Positions 1 to 12,700 of a stretch of 64,000 nucleotides of DNA are shown in pieces. Every line of letters starts with the position of its first letter. The first letter of the stretch is position 1. A model generated the notes under the pieces. The model saw only the letters and a list, made by a program, of their open reading frames with translations, did no database searches and was not told the DNA's origin. The position numbers were made by a program, and so were the translations under genes. The DNA is from an uncultured Cellvibrio sp. (lineage in GTDB: Bacteria > Pseudomonadota > Gammaproteobacteria > Pseudomonadales > Cellvibrionaceae): contig CALFXJ010000038.1 of NCBI GenBank assembly GCA_937958105.1, forward strand, positions 96,639 to 160,638, read 5' to 3'.

Positions 1-755
1 TCGTTACGTAACTGATAACGAATATCACCTTCAACAGCATCCAAAGGACGCGTTACTTTTTGCGGGCCCTCTACTGCCTTAATCACATGAAAGCCAAAAG
101 GGGTCAAAAATGGCTCAGATACATCACCGGGCTTCATGGAGAACAATCTTTCAGAAAACTCAGGATCAACAGACCCTTCGGCCAGCCATCCAAGATCTCC
201 GCCCTTCTTTGCTGATACCGTATCTTCTGAATAAATTTTCGCTACATCTGTAAATTCTTCGCCTTTTTGAATGCGGCTGTAAGCCTCATGTGCTGTACTG
301 AGTTTCGCCTGCCGCTCTGTTTCGCTCATTTTTGAATCGACGCGGACAAGTATGTGTGCAACGTGCATCCGCTGAGTCTCATAATCAGCCATGTTATTAG
401 TGTAAAAATTCCGCACAGCGTCATCGTCCACTGATTTTTTGAGATGCTCCTCAAAATAGCGTCCAATCAGCATTTGTCGACGAAACTCTTCCAGCTCGGC
501 ACCAATTAAGTCGGCATCAAGCTTTTCTGTCTTCTCTATTGCTGCCGCTAACGCAGCTCGCTGTACGTATTCGTCCAATGCTCTATCAACACGAGCCTTG
601 TCTTGCTCGGGAACACGTTTGAATTTTAAATACGCATCAAACTCCGCTTGGGTGATATCGCGTCCATTTACGGTCGCAATAGTGCCTGAATCACTGCATC
701 CTGACAGAGCCAGAAAAGCGCAAAAACATAATGTTGAAACTTTTACTGCATTCAT
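1..755 (-). CDS. PpiC-type (parvulin) peptidyl-prolyl cis-trans isomerase lipoprotein, 3' end outside the window
   Basis: Reading leftwards from the ATG at 753-755 gives about 251 residues open to the window edge. The N-terminus is a lipoprotein signal with lipobox LSGC (Cys at about residue 20). A helical SurA/PpiC-type chaperone region follows, then a parvulin domain from about residue 130, with motifs HVAHILVRVD, GGDLGWLAEGSVDPEF and PFLTPFGFHVIKA. Parvulins catalyse proline isomerisation during folding of exported proteins, so this one should be anchored in the periplasm. An AAGGTG ribosome site lies just upstream. The start is 44 bp after the stop of the giant surface-protein gene on the same strand, so co-transcription is likely. 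Its form recalls the EpsD-type lipoprotein isomerases found in exopolysaccharide loci. The family call is firm. The role as a helper of the giant protein is inference from position. Confidence 0.88.
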   Translation of the reverse strand, partial: MNAVKVSTLCFCAFLALSGCSDSGTIATVNGRDITQAEFDAYLKFKRVPEQDKARVDRALDEYVQRAALAAAIEKTEKLDADLIGAELEEFRRQMLIGRYFEEHLKKSVDDDAVRNFYTNNMADYETQRMHVAHILVRVDSKMSETERQAKLSTAHEAYSRIQKGEEFTDVAKIYSEDTVSAKKGGDLGWLAEGSVDPEFSERLFSMKPGDVSEPFLTPFGFHVIKAVEGPQKVTRPLDAVEGDIRYQLRN

Positions 756-799
756 GATTTATCACCTTATTCAATCTGCATATCTAAATAAAAATACTG

Positions 800-3700
800 T
801 TACCAACCGTAGCCATAACCGTAACCGCTGTCTGGTTCACTGCCCCACCAGTCACCGCCGCCGGAGCCATATCCACTGCCGTAACCACTACCTGAACATT
901 CAAAGTCTGCATAATCGCTCATCTCTGGCACGTAGGCCTCTACAAAAAACTCACCGTTTTGGTCACTTAAGCTTCCAACCATCAGGTAATAAACTCCTCT
1001 GGGAAGAAGCGCAATAAATCCAAGGTCCTTTTCACACGTTTCTGGTGCAAGAGCGACGACAGCACCTGCTGCAGTACGGATCAAGACTTTCGGCTCAAAA
1101 TCCTGACTGCTAACCCGAATAACGTAATAGTCATCGGTTGTGATTTCCAAAGGAACAATAACGGCATCGGGAGCCATCAACTCTCGAATCGCAATGATGT
1201 CCGGATACATCCTTTCCTGCGGAACAGGAATGGGAACTGGCGCAGGTATAAGGCGGCGATAATACCGCGTGCCATCGCCTAGCTCTCCATAATAGTTGCT
1301 TCCCCATCCCCACAGATTGTTCTGTGTATCCTTCATAAGGACATGGCTATATCGAGCTTTAATCTTGATGGGTTTTACGTTCCCGAGCTTATCCAAGTTA
1401 ACCAGGTCCGGTATTACACGGGAATAGGAATCTCCATCGCCTAGTTGACCCTCTCCATTACGCCCCCAACCCCATATACGAGACAGGTCATCGAGAATTA
1501 AGCTGAACCCATCACCTGCAGCAATCGCGACAATTTCAGCATCATCTAAGAAGCTGGTATCCATCAAAGTAGGTAACGATCTTAAAGTTGTTGTTCCATC
1601 ACCCAGCTCTCCGTAGTTATTGCTCCCCCAACTCCATAAACGACCAGCGCTATCCAAAGCAAGAGTGTGCGAAAGCCCGACGGATACATTACTCCAGCGA
1701 TCAACCCCTAAAGCCATATTATCAATCAATGTTGGCACCAACCGATTTGTGCGAGAATTATCACCTAATTGGCCATAATAGTTGTAACCCCAACCCCATA
1801 GTCGCCCCTGATCATCCAGCATCAGGTTGTGGTACGTTCCTGATGCTATGGCAACTGGTTTGGCATCGCCAAAAATGGACGATGGCAGTAAGTAGGGTTC
1901 TCGCAGTGCGACCGTTGTTGAATTTCCTAATTGCCCTTCATAGTTACGTCCCCAGACCCAAATGCCATTGTCCTCATCCAGCGCGACACTGTGACCGTAA
2001 CCAGCCGCAACGGAGACGATAGGCTTGTTATCGAATAGGGCAGCATCCAACAGGAAAGGAGTCCCGACTCTATATTCACCTACAACGCCCACTTGGCTGT
2101 AGTAATTATAGCCCCATGCCCTCACACGACCATCACTGGTTAAAAGCAGGTTATGCTGGCCCCCACTCACAACACTCAACACCTGAGTATTCGCAGGTAA
2201 CGTCAAATTGAAAGGCAAAGGACGATCTTGAGGTATATAAGTTCCGTTACCTAACTGCCCGTCACCGTTCGCCCCCCAGCTCCACAGGCGGGATTTTTCG
2301 TCGCTTGCAATACTATAGTTTTGACCTACAGAGAATAGATAATGATCATCTCTTGGGCAGCGAATTGTGTGACGGTCAATTTGCTGTGACTGAGCATCCA
2401 GGATTTCTATAGTTCCCATTGCAGCCACCTCAAAACGGGAGCAACTGTAGTCGGTATCAATAGTTAGTTCGCAACCGCTGCAGAGGATTCTTTCAACACT
2501 CGATTCGCCATCAACAGTTACAGCACCGTTTCCAGTAAAACGTACGAAGTAATCTTCTTCGGACGTATTGCGATGAATTATCTTTGCCGTGCCGTTTTCT
2601 TCCTTTTCTATGGCGATATGAATATTTGGCAGGCACCTCAGCTGGAAACTGGCGGATGCGAGTTCGATATTGTTCTGATCCACCAACTCAAAATACTGAG
2701 TTGTCAAACCGGATTCCACGCAAATTGCGGGGTCAACTTCCAGGGTTCCACCGACCTCCTTCGGTCCACTGATTACAAACTCGTCACCTATTGATGAAAA
2801 ACGAACATATGAATTAGTGGAGGTAATGCGCTGGACATTAAAGTATTCATTCTTCGCAACAATTCCTGTCAATCGTACGAAAGCATCCTGCCCAATTACA
2901 ATGGATACCGGATCAGCCATTGCAGTTAATGAAAGTGAAGCCAGAGCATCCGCTTCTAACTCATTAATATGGCCAATAAAGGTAGGGGCGGCTCGCCCTG
3001 TTGTTGTACCGTCTCCCAACTGGCCGTAGTAATTTGCACCCCATGCCCATAGGCCACCATCCTCATCTATGGCCAGCGCATAGTTATAACCTGCATATAC
3101 TTCTATTATCTTTCTTCCACCAAAGAGAGCTGGGTCAACCAATCCCGGATAATCACGGTAATATTCAGTTCCACTACCTAATTGTCCTTCCCAGTTTGAA
3201 CCCCATGACCAGAGTCGGCCATCATCATCAAGGATAATGCTGAAAGCAGAGCCAGCTGTGATTGAAATGATTTTGTTGCCGGCTAACTGAGTCGTATCAA
3301 CCAATCTCAGTGTGTGAAGCTCACCATTAGAACCGTCTTGCTCACTATCGCCCCACACCCACAGACGCCCCAAATCATCAAGCAAAAGGCTGTGGAAAGC
3401 ACCCGCGACAATGGCGTTAATTCTTTGGCCGGCAAGATTCGAAATATCGACTAGAGTTGGCTTACCGACGCTATCCTCACCTCCAATTCCAAGCTGCCCC
3501 AGATCATTGGCCCCCCAGGCCCAAAGCCTTCCTTCGACATCTACTGCCAGGCTGTGAGCATACCCTGCTGCGACCGCTACAACAGCTGTATTATTAAAAT
3601 AGGCCGCCTTGATAGGAGCAGGTATCCTGGCTTTAGGTTTTTCCGAACCGTTACGTCCCAGCTGACCATAATCATTGTTCCCCCAAGCCCAAACCTGACC

Positions 3701-6700
3701 CTGATCGTCGAGCAACAGGCTGTGCTGATAACCAGATTCAAGAGCCTTGTATTTTGCATCCGGAACCAATGTAGATTTAAAGATCTCTTTTTCAAGCCAT
3801 AGATTTCCGGCGCTATCCAAGGCATAGGTAGCGTTGTTAGTAGCAGCTATGGACACCAGATCGTGCATACCATATCTGGCAGTGTTAACAAGATCGGGGC
3901 GAGTGTAGACATCGTCGTTAGGCTTTAACCCCCATGCCCAGAGTCGATTTAGATCGTCAAGAAAAACACTTCGATATTCATTTGTCTCCACCCGTTTTCT
4001 GGCTGGGGGACAGAATAGTTTTTTCTTGTAAACAACATGATTGTCACTATCAAGAACTTCGATACTACCCAACTCGGTAATCATTTCTTTTGTAGGGCAA
4101 CTGAAGTCCGTTAAGAAGCTGTTATGGCAACTGGGGCATAACTGCATCTCCGCCAACTGTGCCCCCGCGACCGTTACTCCTGGAGCTCCAATAAATCTAA
4201 TTCGGTAGTCTTCACTGGATTCGTTAGTAACATCAATTTCAGCGCCATCATGTATGACTACCGATATATTGATAGATGGAGAACATTGAATACTGACGGT
4301 GTCAGAGGCCAGTGAACGACCAGTCATATCTATAAGCTCGACAGGAACTTTTTGTTCTCCCACCGCTTTACATACTGAAGGATCTACCTCGATAAAATCT
4401 TCTTCTGCCCGCATTAACGGCCCGCCGACCACAAAACTCGTACCGGATTTGAGAAAAGTTACAGACGTGTCACCCAGCAATATTTCATGCTTGTTAAAGA
4501 ATGGGTTCGTTATGTTGACTTTTCCAACAGATACGGGGTGAGCTTCACCAACAGTGATCTGAGCATTACCTGCAAATAAAACTATATCCGCTAATGCAGC
4601 TCCGTCATCGAGCTTGCCCACAGGCTCCGGGATGTGAGAGCGGTAATCGGAGTTGCCTGTACCAAGTTGTCCAGAGCCATTTCTACCAAAAGCCCAGAGA
4701 TTATTGTTTTCATCTAGGGCCAAGACGTGCCCCCTCCCAGCGGCGACCGTTGATATTCTGGCCCGTGATGGGATTTTTACTGGTACCAGTTCATTGTATG
4801 ATTCTCTAGCGAGCTGGCCATCGCCACTATATCCCCAGCCCCATAACCCACCAGAATTATCCACAGCCAAACTATAAACTTCGCCCAAAGCTACTTGCGT
4901 TATTCTCCCCCCATCGAATTCTGGAATAATTACTTGAACAGGCTGCAGATTTTGCATCGTAGTTCCGGTGCCAAGCTGACCATATCCGTTGTAGCCCCAC
5001 ATCCATAAGCGGCCAAATTCATCCAAAGCTGCGCTGTGACTATCGCCCGCTGCTATGGCTATAACTTTTGCCCCTTCCAGCATTGCCAGATCTATTTGAA
5101 CAGGAACACTGGAGCTAACAGTCGTACCATTGCCCAGTTGACCAGATCCGTTGTAACCCCAAGCCCAAACACGCCGCTGACTGTCCAATGCCAGAGTATG
5201 TGAACTCCCAGTGACGACGGTTAACCACCGGTCACCCGCTTGCAATACAGAACTAATTAAGGCTGGAACAGGTTGATAATAGCTGTTTCCTGGTATCCCC
5301 AATTGACCATCTCCGTTGTAACCCCACGCCCAGATCTCACCTGACTCATCTATGACGAAGCTGTGGTTACCTCCCGCTGCAATAACCTCTATCTTTTTGC
5401 CGTTAAATTTATCTTTTGCTATAGGTTTAGGTAGCGAAGCACCATAACGTTGACCGTTGCCTAGCTGACCATCGGAGTTCATACCCCAAACCCAAACCTG
5501 CCCTTGTTCATCTAATGCCAAACTATGACTGTATCCAGAAGCAATGCTGAGCAAGCTGCGATCAAGGAATGTTTTACGCTCGATAGAGATTGGTATGATG
5601 TGATAGTCATTACCACCTGTCACACCCAAGTCAAACTGGCGATTATCTCCCCAACCCCAGAGTTCATTCTCTTTATCTAATACAAAACTTTGATAACCGC
5701 CTGCGGCAATTCTCTGGATATCTTTCCGGGGACAGATCAGCTGTTGTCTGTCTATGACTACACCTTGACCATTAATGATCTCGATGTTCCCAAACAACAA
5801 ATTGGAGGAATAGTCTGGACATGTAAAAGTCGATGGAATAACAACTTCACAGCCACGGCATAAATTGTATTGCAGCGGTATCGGTGAACCTTGGTCACTT
5901 TCAAATTCAAAACTCCAAACGATTGCATCAGCCTCATCGTTGTAGAACGCAAAGTATGGGCTTGTATACTGCTCCAAACCAAATGACCAGGATGTGGCAC
6001 CATCTATCTCCTGCACAACAATAGCATCTTCTGAAGATACATTAATGACGGTCGCGCTTGATGCTTGTTGGATCGTCAAATTAAACTTCAGGTTCTTTAT
6101 GTCAGGCTGATCCAGCACTACCCGCAACCCATTACCGCCTATTGCAAATGCCAGTTCAGAGATAGCTATAGCGCCTTTCGGAGTATCGATAACACGTTGA
6201 GAGATTTGCGTGTCCCCACGACCATTGCCCCAGTATCCAGCAATTGTCCCCGTGTTAGGAAACTCCGGAAAATGACCACCTCCGTTGTCCGTATATGTGT
6301 TCCACATAGAAATAGATGAGTGATTTAGTGCAACAGGTGAATAGCGAACCACATAATCGTCGTTAAAATTATTTTTAACTTTGACTTCCGCTTCACCAGT
6401 CATTGATTGCTGAACACGCACCTCAACATCTGGTAAACAATTGATAGAAACGGCTAGCTCTGCCAGTTCATTACCCTGCTCATCCCCTAAAGTAAATGAA
6501 TAGGGAAACAGTCCTATCTCTGAGCAGATTGAAGAATCCACCATTAAAGTCTCTGATACAGTCATTTCGGCAGGAACAATTACATCTTTTTTGCCAAAGG
6601 TGAAACCAAACAGGCTGTTACTGGCAAATACAGATGGATCGCTAAAGTACGCCCCACCTGCGAAGGTCACATTCGCAACAGAAATAGAGCGATTCTCGCC

Positions 6701-9700
6701 GATGCGAACCGGAATAACGTCTGATACCTGTTCGATGTCCACGCTTACTTCGTTCGAATAGATATTCCCTATGTTTATGAGGCTGTCGCTATCCACGTAA
6801 GATCCATCACCGAGTTGCCCCCAGCTGTTGTCCCCCCAACCCCAGACATTGCCTGCACTGTCTAATATTAAACTGAATCCGAGATCACCAGCTGAAAAGC
6901 TAACCACCTCTGCATCGCCCATTGGAGTTAAGTCTACCCTTTCTATATCACCGTAAGAGCCGTCAGCGTAGGAGTTCACTACCCACAATTGATTGGTATC
7001 GTCCAGGATTAATTGATGATGTACTCCAGCATCAATATCTACAACGGATGCTGAACCTAATGGAGAGAGGTCAACCTTCTCGGGACTCTCATACATTCCC
7101 ATTCGCCAGAGATGACTATGTGTATCTAATATAAAAGCCCTGCTCGGGTTAGCTGAGGAAACCTCAACTTTTTTAATCTTGGCAGCGCCTAAAAAGCCCG
7201 TATTCAGCTTCGTTGGAAGATTACTTTGTCCCCACCATAAAATCACATCCTGTCCATAGGCAAAATTGTACGCGTACGCATAGCGATCACCGCCGCTATT
7301 TGTGGCAACAGCTTCAACAAACTGATTCGTTCCTAACAACACAGGATCTCTAGATGAGACAAATCCTATCTTGGAAGAGCCTAAGCCCCCCGTCTCATTT
7401 TGCCCCCAACCCCATATGCGTCCTTGATCATCAGCTAAAATGTTGACGTATTCTCCGGCGGAGATGGCAACCACTTTGGCAGAGTCAAGGCCAGTGGTGT
7501 CAACTAACACTGGAGATTTTCCGCTATATCGATCAAAAGGACCACCCCAGGTCCATACCCTGTTCTCGCTATCCAGTATCAACAAGCCCGAGGTACTGCC
7601 AGACATCTCAACAATTGATGCTCCACCCAGGAACTCAGTTGGCATAAGCTGCGGGCGGCCATCCGTATCGGGCATTTCCCACTCAGAGGTGTTACCCCAA
7701 TGCCAAAGCCTACCCTCGTGCAATAACGCACCGTAATCACGCCCCGTAACTATCAGAGTCTTTTGCGGAGCAACTACTTCTTCAGTAACAGTTAGCGTTA
7801 CGGATTTTGCTATATTTTTTTCGATAAAAATGACTGTCAGCTCAGCCTCACCCACGGCGAGGGCTGTGTAGTCACCATCATAATTAACTGATGCAACCGA
7901 CATATCGCTCGTACGGAACTCGAACAGCCCCGTGTCTGCCTTGATATGTACACCCTCATATATCAAGCCTTCGTATTCGAATTTTGCGAAAACATTCAGT
8001 TTGAATGTAGGAACATCCACTCCCAGACGATGGGTGATCTGATTCGGTGTAATACTTATATCGGTGATGTAGTAAGGATCTACCTCTGCTTGCAAATCGC
8101 TTGTAGGATCAGATTCAGAAATAACTTCGACATAATCAGGTACACCGTCGCCATCCGTATCAGGATTATTCGGATTGGTGTAATGAATGTAGATCTCATC
8201 ATAATCACTAAGCCCATCACCATCGCTATCACTATCAGTCAAGCTGGTTCCAGCAGTCACTTCTTCGAGATTGCTTAAGCCGTCTCCGTCGAGGTCGTCT
8301 TCACCGTCAGGTATTCCGTTGCCGTCGGAATCAGGATTGGTGGGATCAAGTCCGACCGCAATTTCCAACTCATTCGTCAGGCCATCGCCATCGAAGTCGC
8401 CACCCACCTGTAAAACACGCAAGCTGATTTCGTTAGCCAGAGTGAGTGCTTTATTGGCATACATACCGGAGACAGTAACACGAACGATCTGCCCGTCAGG
8501 ATATTCACCCTCCGGGTAAACAGGGACAGCGACTGTTGGATTATTCCAGTTAAAAGCAACTGGACTTGCTGCCACACCCTCAGGTGCAATTCTCACAAAG
8601 CCGCTGGTAATTGTTGAAATGTTTATGTTCTCTGCCGTCGCAACAGCTAACGGATAGGAGCTTCCTTCAAGAGCGTAGTTTCGCTGTGGAATATCAAGGC
8701 GTGCTTCTGGAGCGCAGACAGAGATGCTTTGTGCAAGAACTTCGTCGTTTGCTGCAACGCCGCGTAATAGCGAGTTGTGTGAGCTGACCTCATAACAACG
8801 GGCAAGCGCTAAAGGTTGCAGAGGTACAAAGGTGATCTTTTGACCATCAAGCGTGAACTCACCTTCTACCGGGTCATCCTCCAGCGTGATCCGTAGAGGC
8901 AGCTCATTACCAATATTGTTCACCGGCTCACTGTAACTGAAGTGAAGCGGATTGATCAGGCTGTCTACAACCGGTTGAACAATGCTTTGCTCAATTGCTG
9001 GGTAAGGCTTGAGGAAGTCAAGCGAGAGCACAGCGTATTTGGCCAACCCTGGCAACTGAGGAAGCGTTGTATTTCCGGTGATATCAACCTGTTCAGTAAC
9101 CTCCGTAGTCACCTGGAAAGTGCCATAACCCTGCTTTAGAGCAATGTCTGCGGTTTGCGCAATATTATTGATGACAGCTGAGCCATTAACTGTGGCGCTC
9201 AACTGCAAATCAGCATGCGAAGAACTGCCCTGCGAATCAATTTCATAAATACGGTTGTAGTATTTATCCACCAATGTTGCAGCAACAGTGACTTGCTCGC
9301 CAACCTCAAGACGGTTGATATCGCCCAGCGGCAAGTTAGTTCTGGATTCTTCGACGAAGTTGATCATGAATGCGTCGCCGGCAACAACCTCCACCAACAG
9401 GTTATCGGAGGCAATCATTCGACCATCGCCGTTGACATCATAGTAAGTCGTCAACTGGTCATCTATCGTTTTCAAATCTGCAAGATAGCTACCCGCTGTA
9501 GTGCTAGCCACTATCGGCACTTGTGCTTCCCCAAAGTGCAGACGGATTTCGGCCATCTCTCCACCACTAGACAGCGGGGCGGAATTAACACCGTTAGCAA
9601 AGCCGAAGTGGAAGCCGGCATAAGGTAGAGCAATATTGACTACTGTATGTGAATCCTGTTGTGTCCAGTTACCGCCCTCATCGTAGCTTCGAATATTCAG

Positions 9701-12700
9701 AGTAAAGACATCGCCGGCTTTTACGCGCTCGATATGGTTGATGTGAATATCTTTGGTCTCACCCGCGATAACACGGATCCCAATCGCAGTATTGATAGCC
9801 TCGTTCCCTACGAGCTCGACGCTCACTTTATAGCGGCCGGCTTTTAGCGCGGAATTGAGATTTATTCGAGCCAGGCCGTAACCGTCAGCCTGAGTTTCGC
9901 CCAACCCCTGAATCGGCGCCGGAGCCTGATCCGCAGCGGTTATTTCCTGCAGTTTCCAGCGCACTGTCTGATAAGGTACACGCCGGTTGGTCTTATCTAC
10001 AACTTCAATCTGATAACCCACCGAGTCACCCACAGTGACGTAAGCAAGATTCAGGTTTACATCCTGATCACTGTGGAAGAAACGAAGCGCATTAGGTTTG
10101 TGCGTTAAAGCAACAGAGTGCTCTACCGTTTCACTGGCCTGACCTAGGTGATCCGTCAGGCGAACACGGAAGCGATAAGTATTATCTGCAAGATCGCTAT
10201 TTGGCATAGCGATAGTGCGACGGAGCTCCTGTGTCAGCTGCGAGTGCTTCACACGGGTTTCTTTGGCTGTTGCAGGATTGGTTTCAATAAAGGATACCAA
10301 CACAGGATCATTGCCATCATTAGCAGATCTAAATCCGCTTATGCGAACCGGGATCGATGTACCGTAAAAAGCAGTCTCCGGATACGTAATGGACAAACGG
10401 TTAGCATCTGGCACCTGGTCTGTTGTCACCGTTACAGACAACTGTTCTTCAGTTTGCTGCCCAAGGTCGTCTGTTACTCGCAGGCTTATCTGCTCAACGG
10501 TGTCCTCCTGAAGACGTTCAGTACGACGATCACGAACTGTTACGCTCGTCAGATTCACCTTCGAAGATGGCTTGTTAAATGCCACATTCTGAGTGTGCCC
10601 ATTCCAGATCAATTCGATTTTTTCAATCGCAACCTGATCCTGTACACCAAGATTAACAACAAAGCCTCCCTGTTCGATCACAGGGTTAGGTGAGAATCCG
10701 AACGCGAGAATATCTGGAGCGGCATCCTCTACAACATTATAAATCTCAGTAAATTCGTAACGATTTCCAGCTCTGTCTCGAACTTCCAAGACATATTCCA
10801 GCGACTCATCTTTCTGAGCGCCTTTTTCGTTAACGGTGAAGCTGCCGTCTTCAAATTGCGCAGCGATGATCAAGCCGTTGCGACGCAGGATGGCTGATTC
10901 GACACCACTTTCAGTATCTTCGACCTCTATATTTATTTGATACGGATGTCTCTCAATAATCTGATTACCAGGCAGCACAGACCCCCGCAGTTCAAAACTG
11001 CGAACCACCGGAGGCTGGTCATCCTGAAGACGTGTAAATTGCAGCGGCGAAGACTCAGTTAGGTTACCGAAGGCATCAACGGCGCGAACCTTTAAGTACT
11101 TACCGCTATCTTCAACATTATATGCCCGATAAATGACGAACTCAGGTCCATAATGCTTACCAATAATTTTATATGGGCCTTCTAGAGCATCTGCTTCGTA
11201 ATACTCAACCTGATGTATAGGTTGTGAACTGTTCTTAACTTCGGCGCGCAGCTCCAGAGGCTTAGGAACGTAGGTCGGAACACCTGGCTGTGGGTGCACA
11301 ATCACCACACTAAATGGATTACCGGGTAAATCTTCACCTTGTAAAGCCACTTTACGGGCACTGGAACGCAAGACCTGCCCCGTGAAAGTTTCAACTTCTA
11401 CCGTCAGATTGAATGGCTGTCCATTTCGCAGATTCGGCGGAACCAGCGCATAAAGGTAAAAGGGGAATTGAGCAGTTCCACCGAGAAGAATGTCATTAGC
11501 ATAGAAACGAACACTATTAATATTCTTAGTATCGGACAGGGTGAGATGCATGATATCCCCCTGAACAAATACAGTTCCTATTGCTGGCGAAGCTAACGCA
11601 GGATTTACAGAGCGAGCCTGTCCGTTCAAATCAATGATTTGCAGACCACTATCGCCCAGCCCAACAGCAAGATAACCATGATCCTCTGCCAGGTCTGTAA
11701 CCAGCTGATCAAATGATAAGCGAATAGAGTCAATAATTGTCCACGAAGCCGCATCTATTACACGCACCTCACTGGAAGTTGAGGTTCGATGCGCGACCCA
11801 TAGGTTACTGTTTGCATAGTGCAATGCATTAATCGCAGCAGATTCAGGAAGCTCGATAACGGAATCGACATAGGTATTTAAGTCGAGACGATGAACCGAC
11901 GTACCGATATTGAAATAAATATGGTCGCCGGAAGTCTGCAGGTTCTCAATATTGTCGCTCGCACCGTCGATAATGCTTTCGATCACGACCGCGTAGGAGT
12001 TGAGCGGCAGCTCACCAGGCAATACGCGATACAGACGCCGGTTGTTAGTACTTGCATAGATCACATCACCAAACGCTGCAAGGCTGATTATGGCTTCACC
12101 CTGAGGTAAAGAAAGAGTACCAGTAACCTTGAGATTATCTTTCTTAGCAAGGTGTATAAAGTTGCTTTCACTGGCGACAACATGGGTGTTTGTTACAGCC
12201 AGATCCTGCACCGCAACATTATTGAAAACCAATGAGGTTTTGGGTGATGAGTATTCGTCAAGATCAAAAGTATCAATAGCTACTACCTGACGCTTTTCTG
12301 CATGAGCAAGATAGGCTTTTTCCTCATCAAACAAGACTCGATCTACAGCAAGAGACCATCCTTTTTCCGGATAGATTTTAGAGTTCCAGCCACTACCCTC
12401 TTTTCCAAGATAGATCGCGCCATAATGACTTGCTGCTGCTAATACCTGACCGTTGGTAATGGCCACGTCTACCACATGTCCCCGTGGATTATCGCTGGCG
12501 TATACAGTTACCGGTTCGCCGGACTGCTGTTGAATCCCAATAACACTACCTGAGGCATCACCCAGCCATAACGCGCCGTTAAAGAGTTGCGCCTGTGAAA
12601 TATGACCCTGAATGTCACGCTGATAGTTTCCAGCCTGCTGTACATGATATGGATTGGTAACATCGAACAACTGAATGCCGCCATTTTCCGAAAGCCCAAC

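Larger units (their letters stand above)
1230..7770 (-). repeat. Four RCC1 propeller arrays, seven blades each, with intervening Cys modules
   Basis: RCC1 blades are recognised by the LWxWGxNxxGQLG signature followed by an AAGxxHSLALD-type strand. They fall into four arrays at about 7,770-6,770, 5,715-4,600, 3,985-2,960 and 2,340-1,230. I count seven blade signatures in each array, matching one closed seven-bladed RCC1 propeller per array. The array nearest the N-terminus has the most degenerate blades (for example LWRMG and LWVVN). RCC1 propellers are usually protein-binding platforms, and no enzymatic residues are implied. The arrays are separated by three copies of a six-cysteine module, annotated individually. 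Confidence 0.85.

Noticed and set aside
1230..7770. CRISPR array or tandem DNA repeat in the RCC1 region
   Set aside because: The similarity is at protein level with divergent codons. Unit lengths vary and there are no constant repeats with unique spacers.
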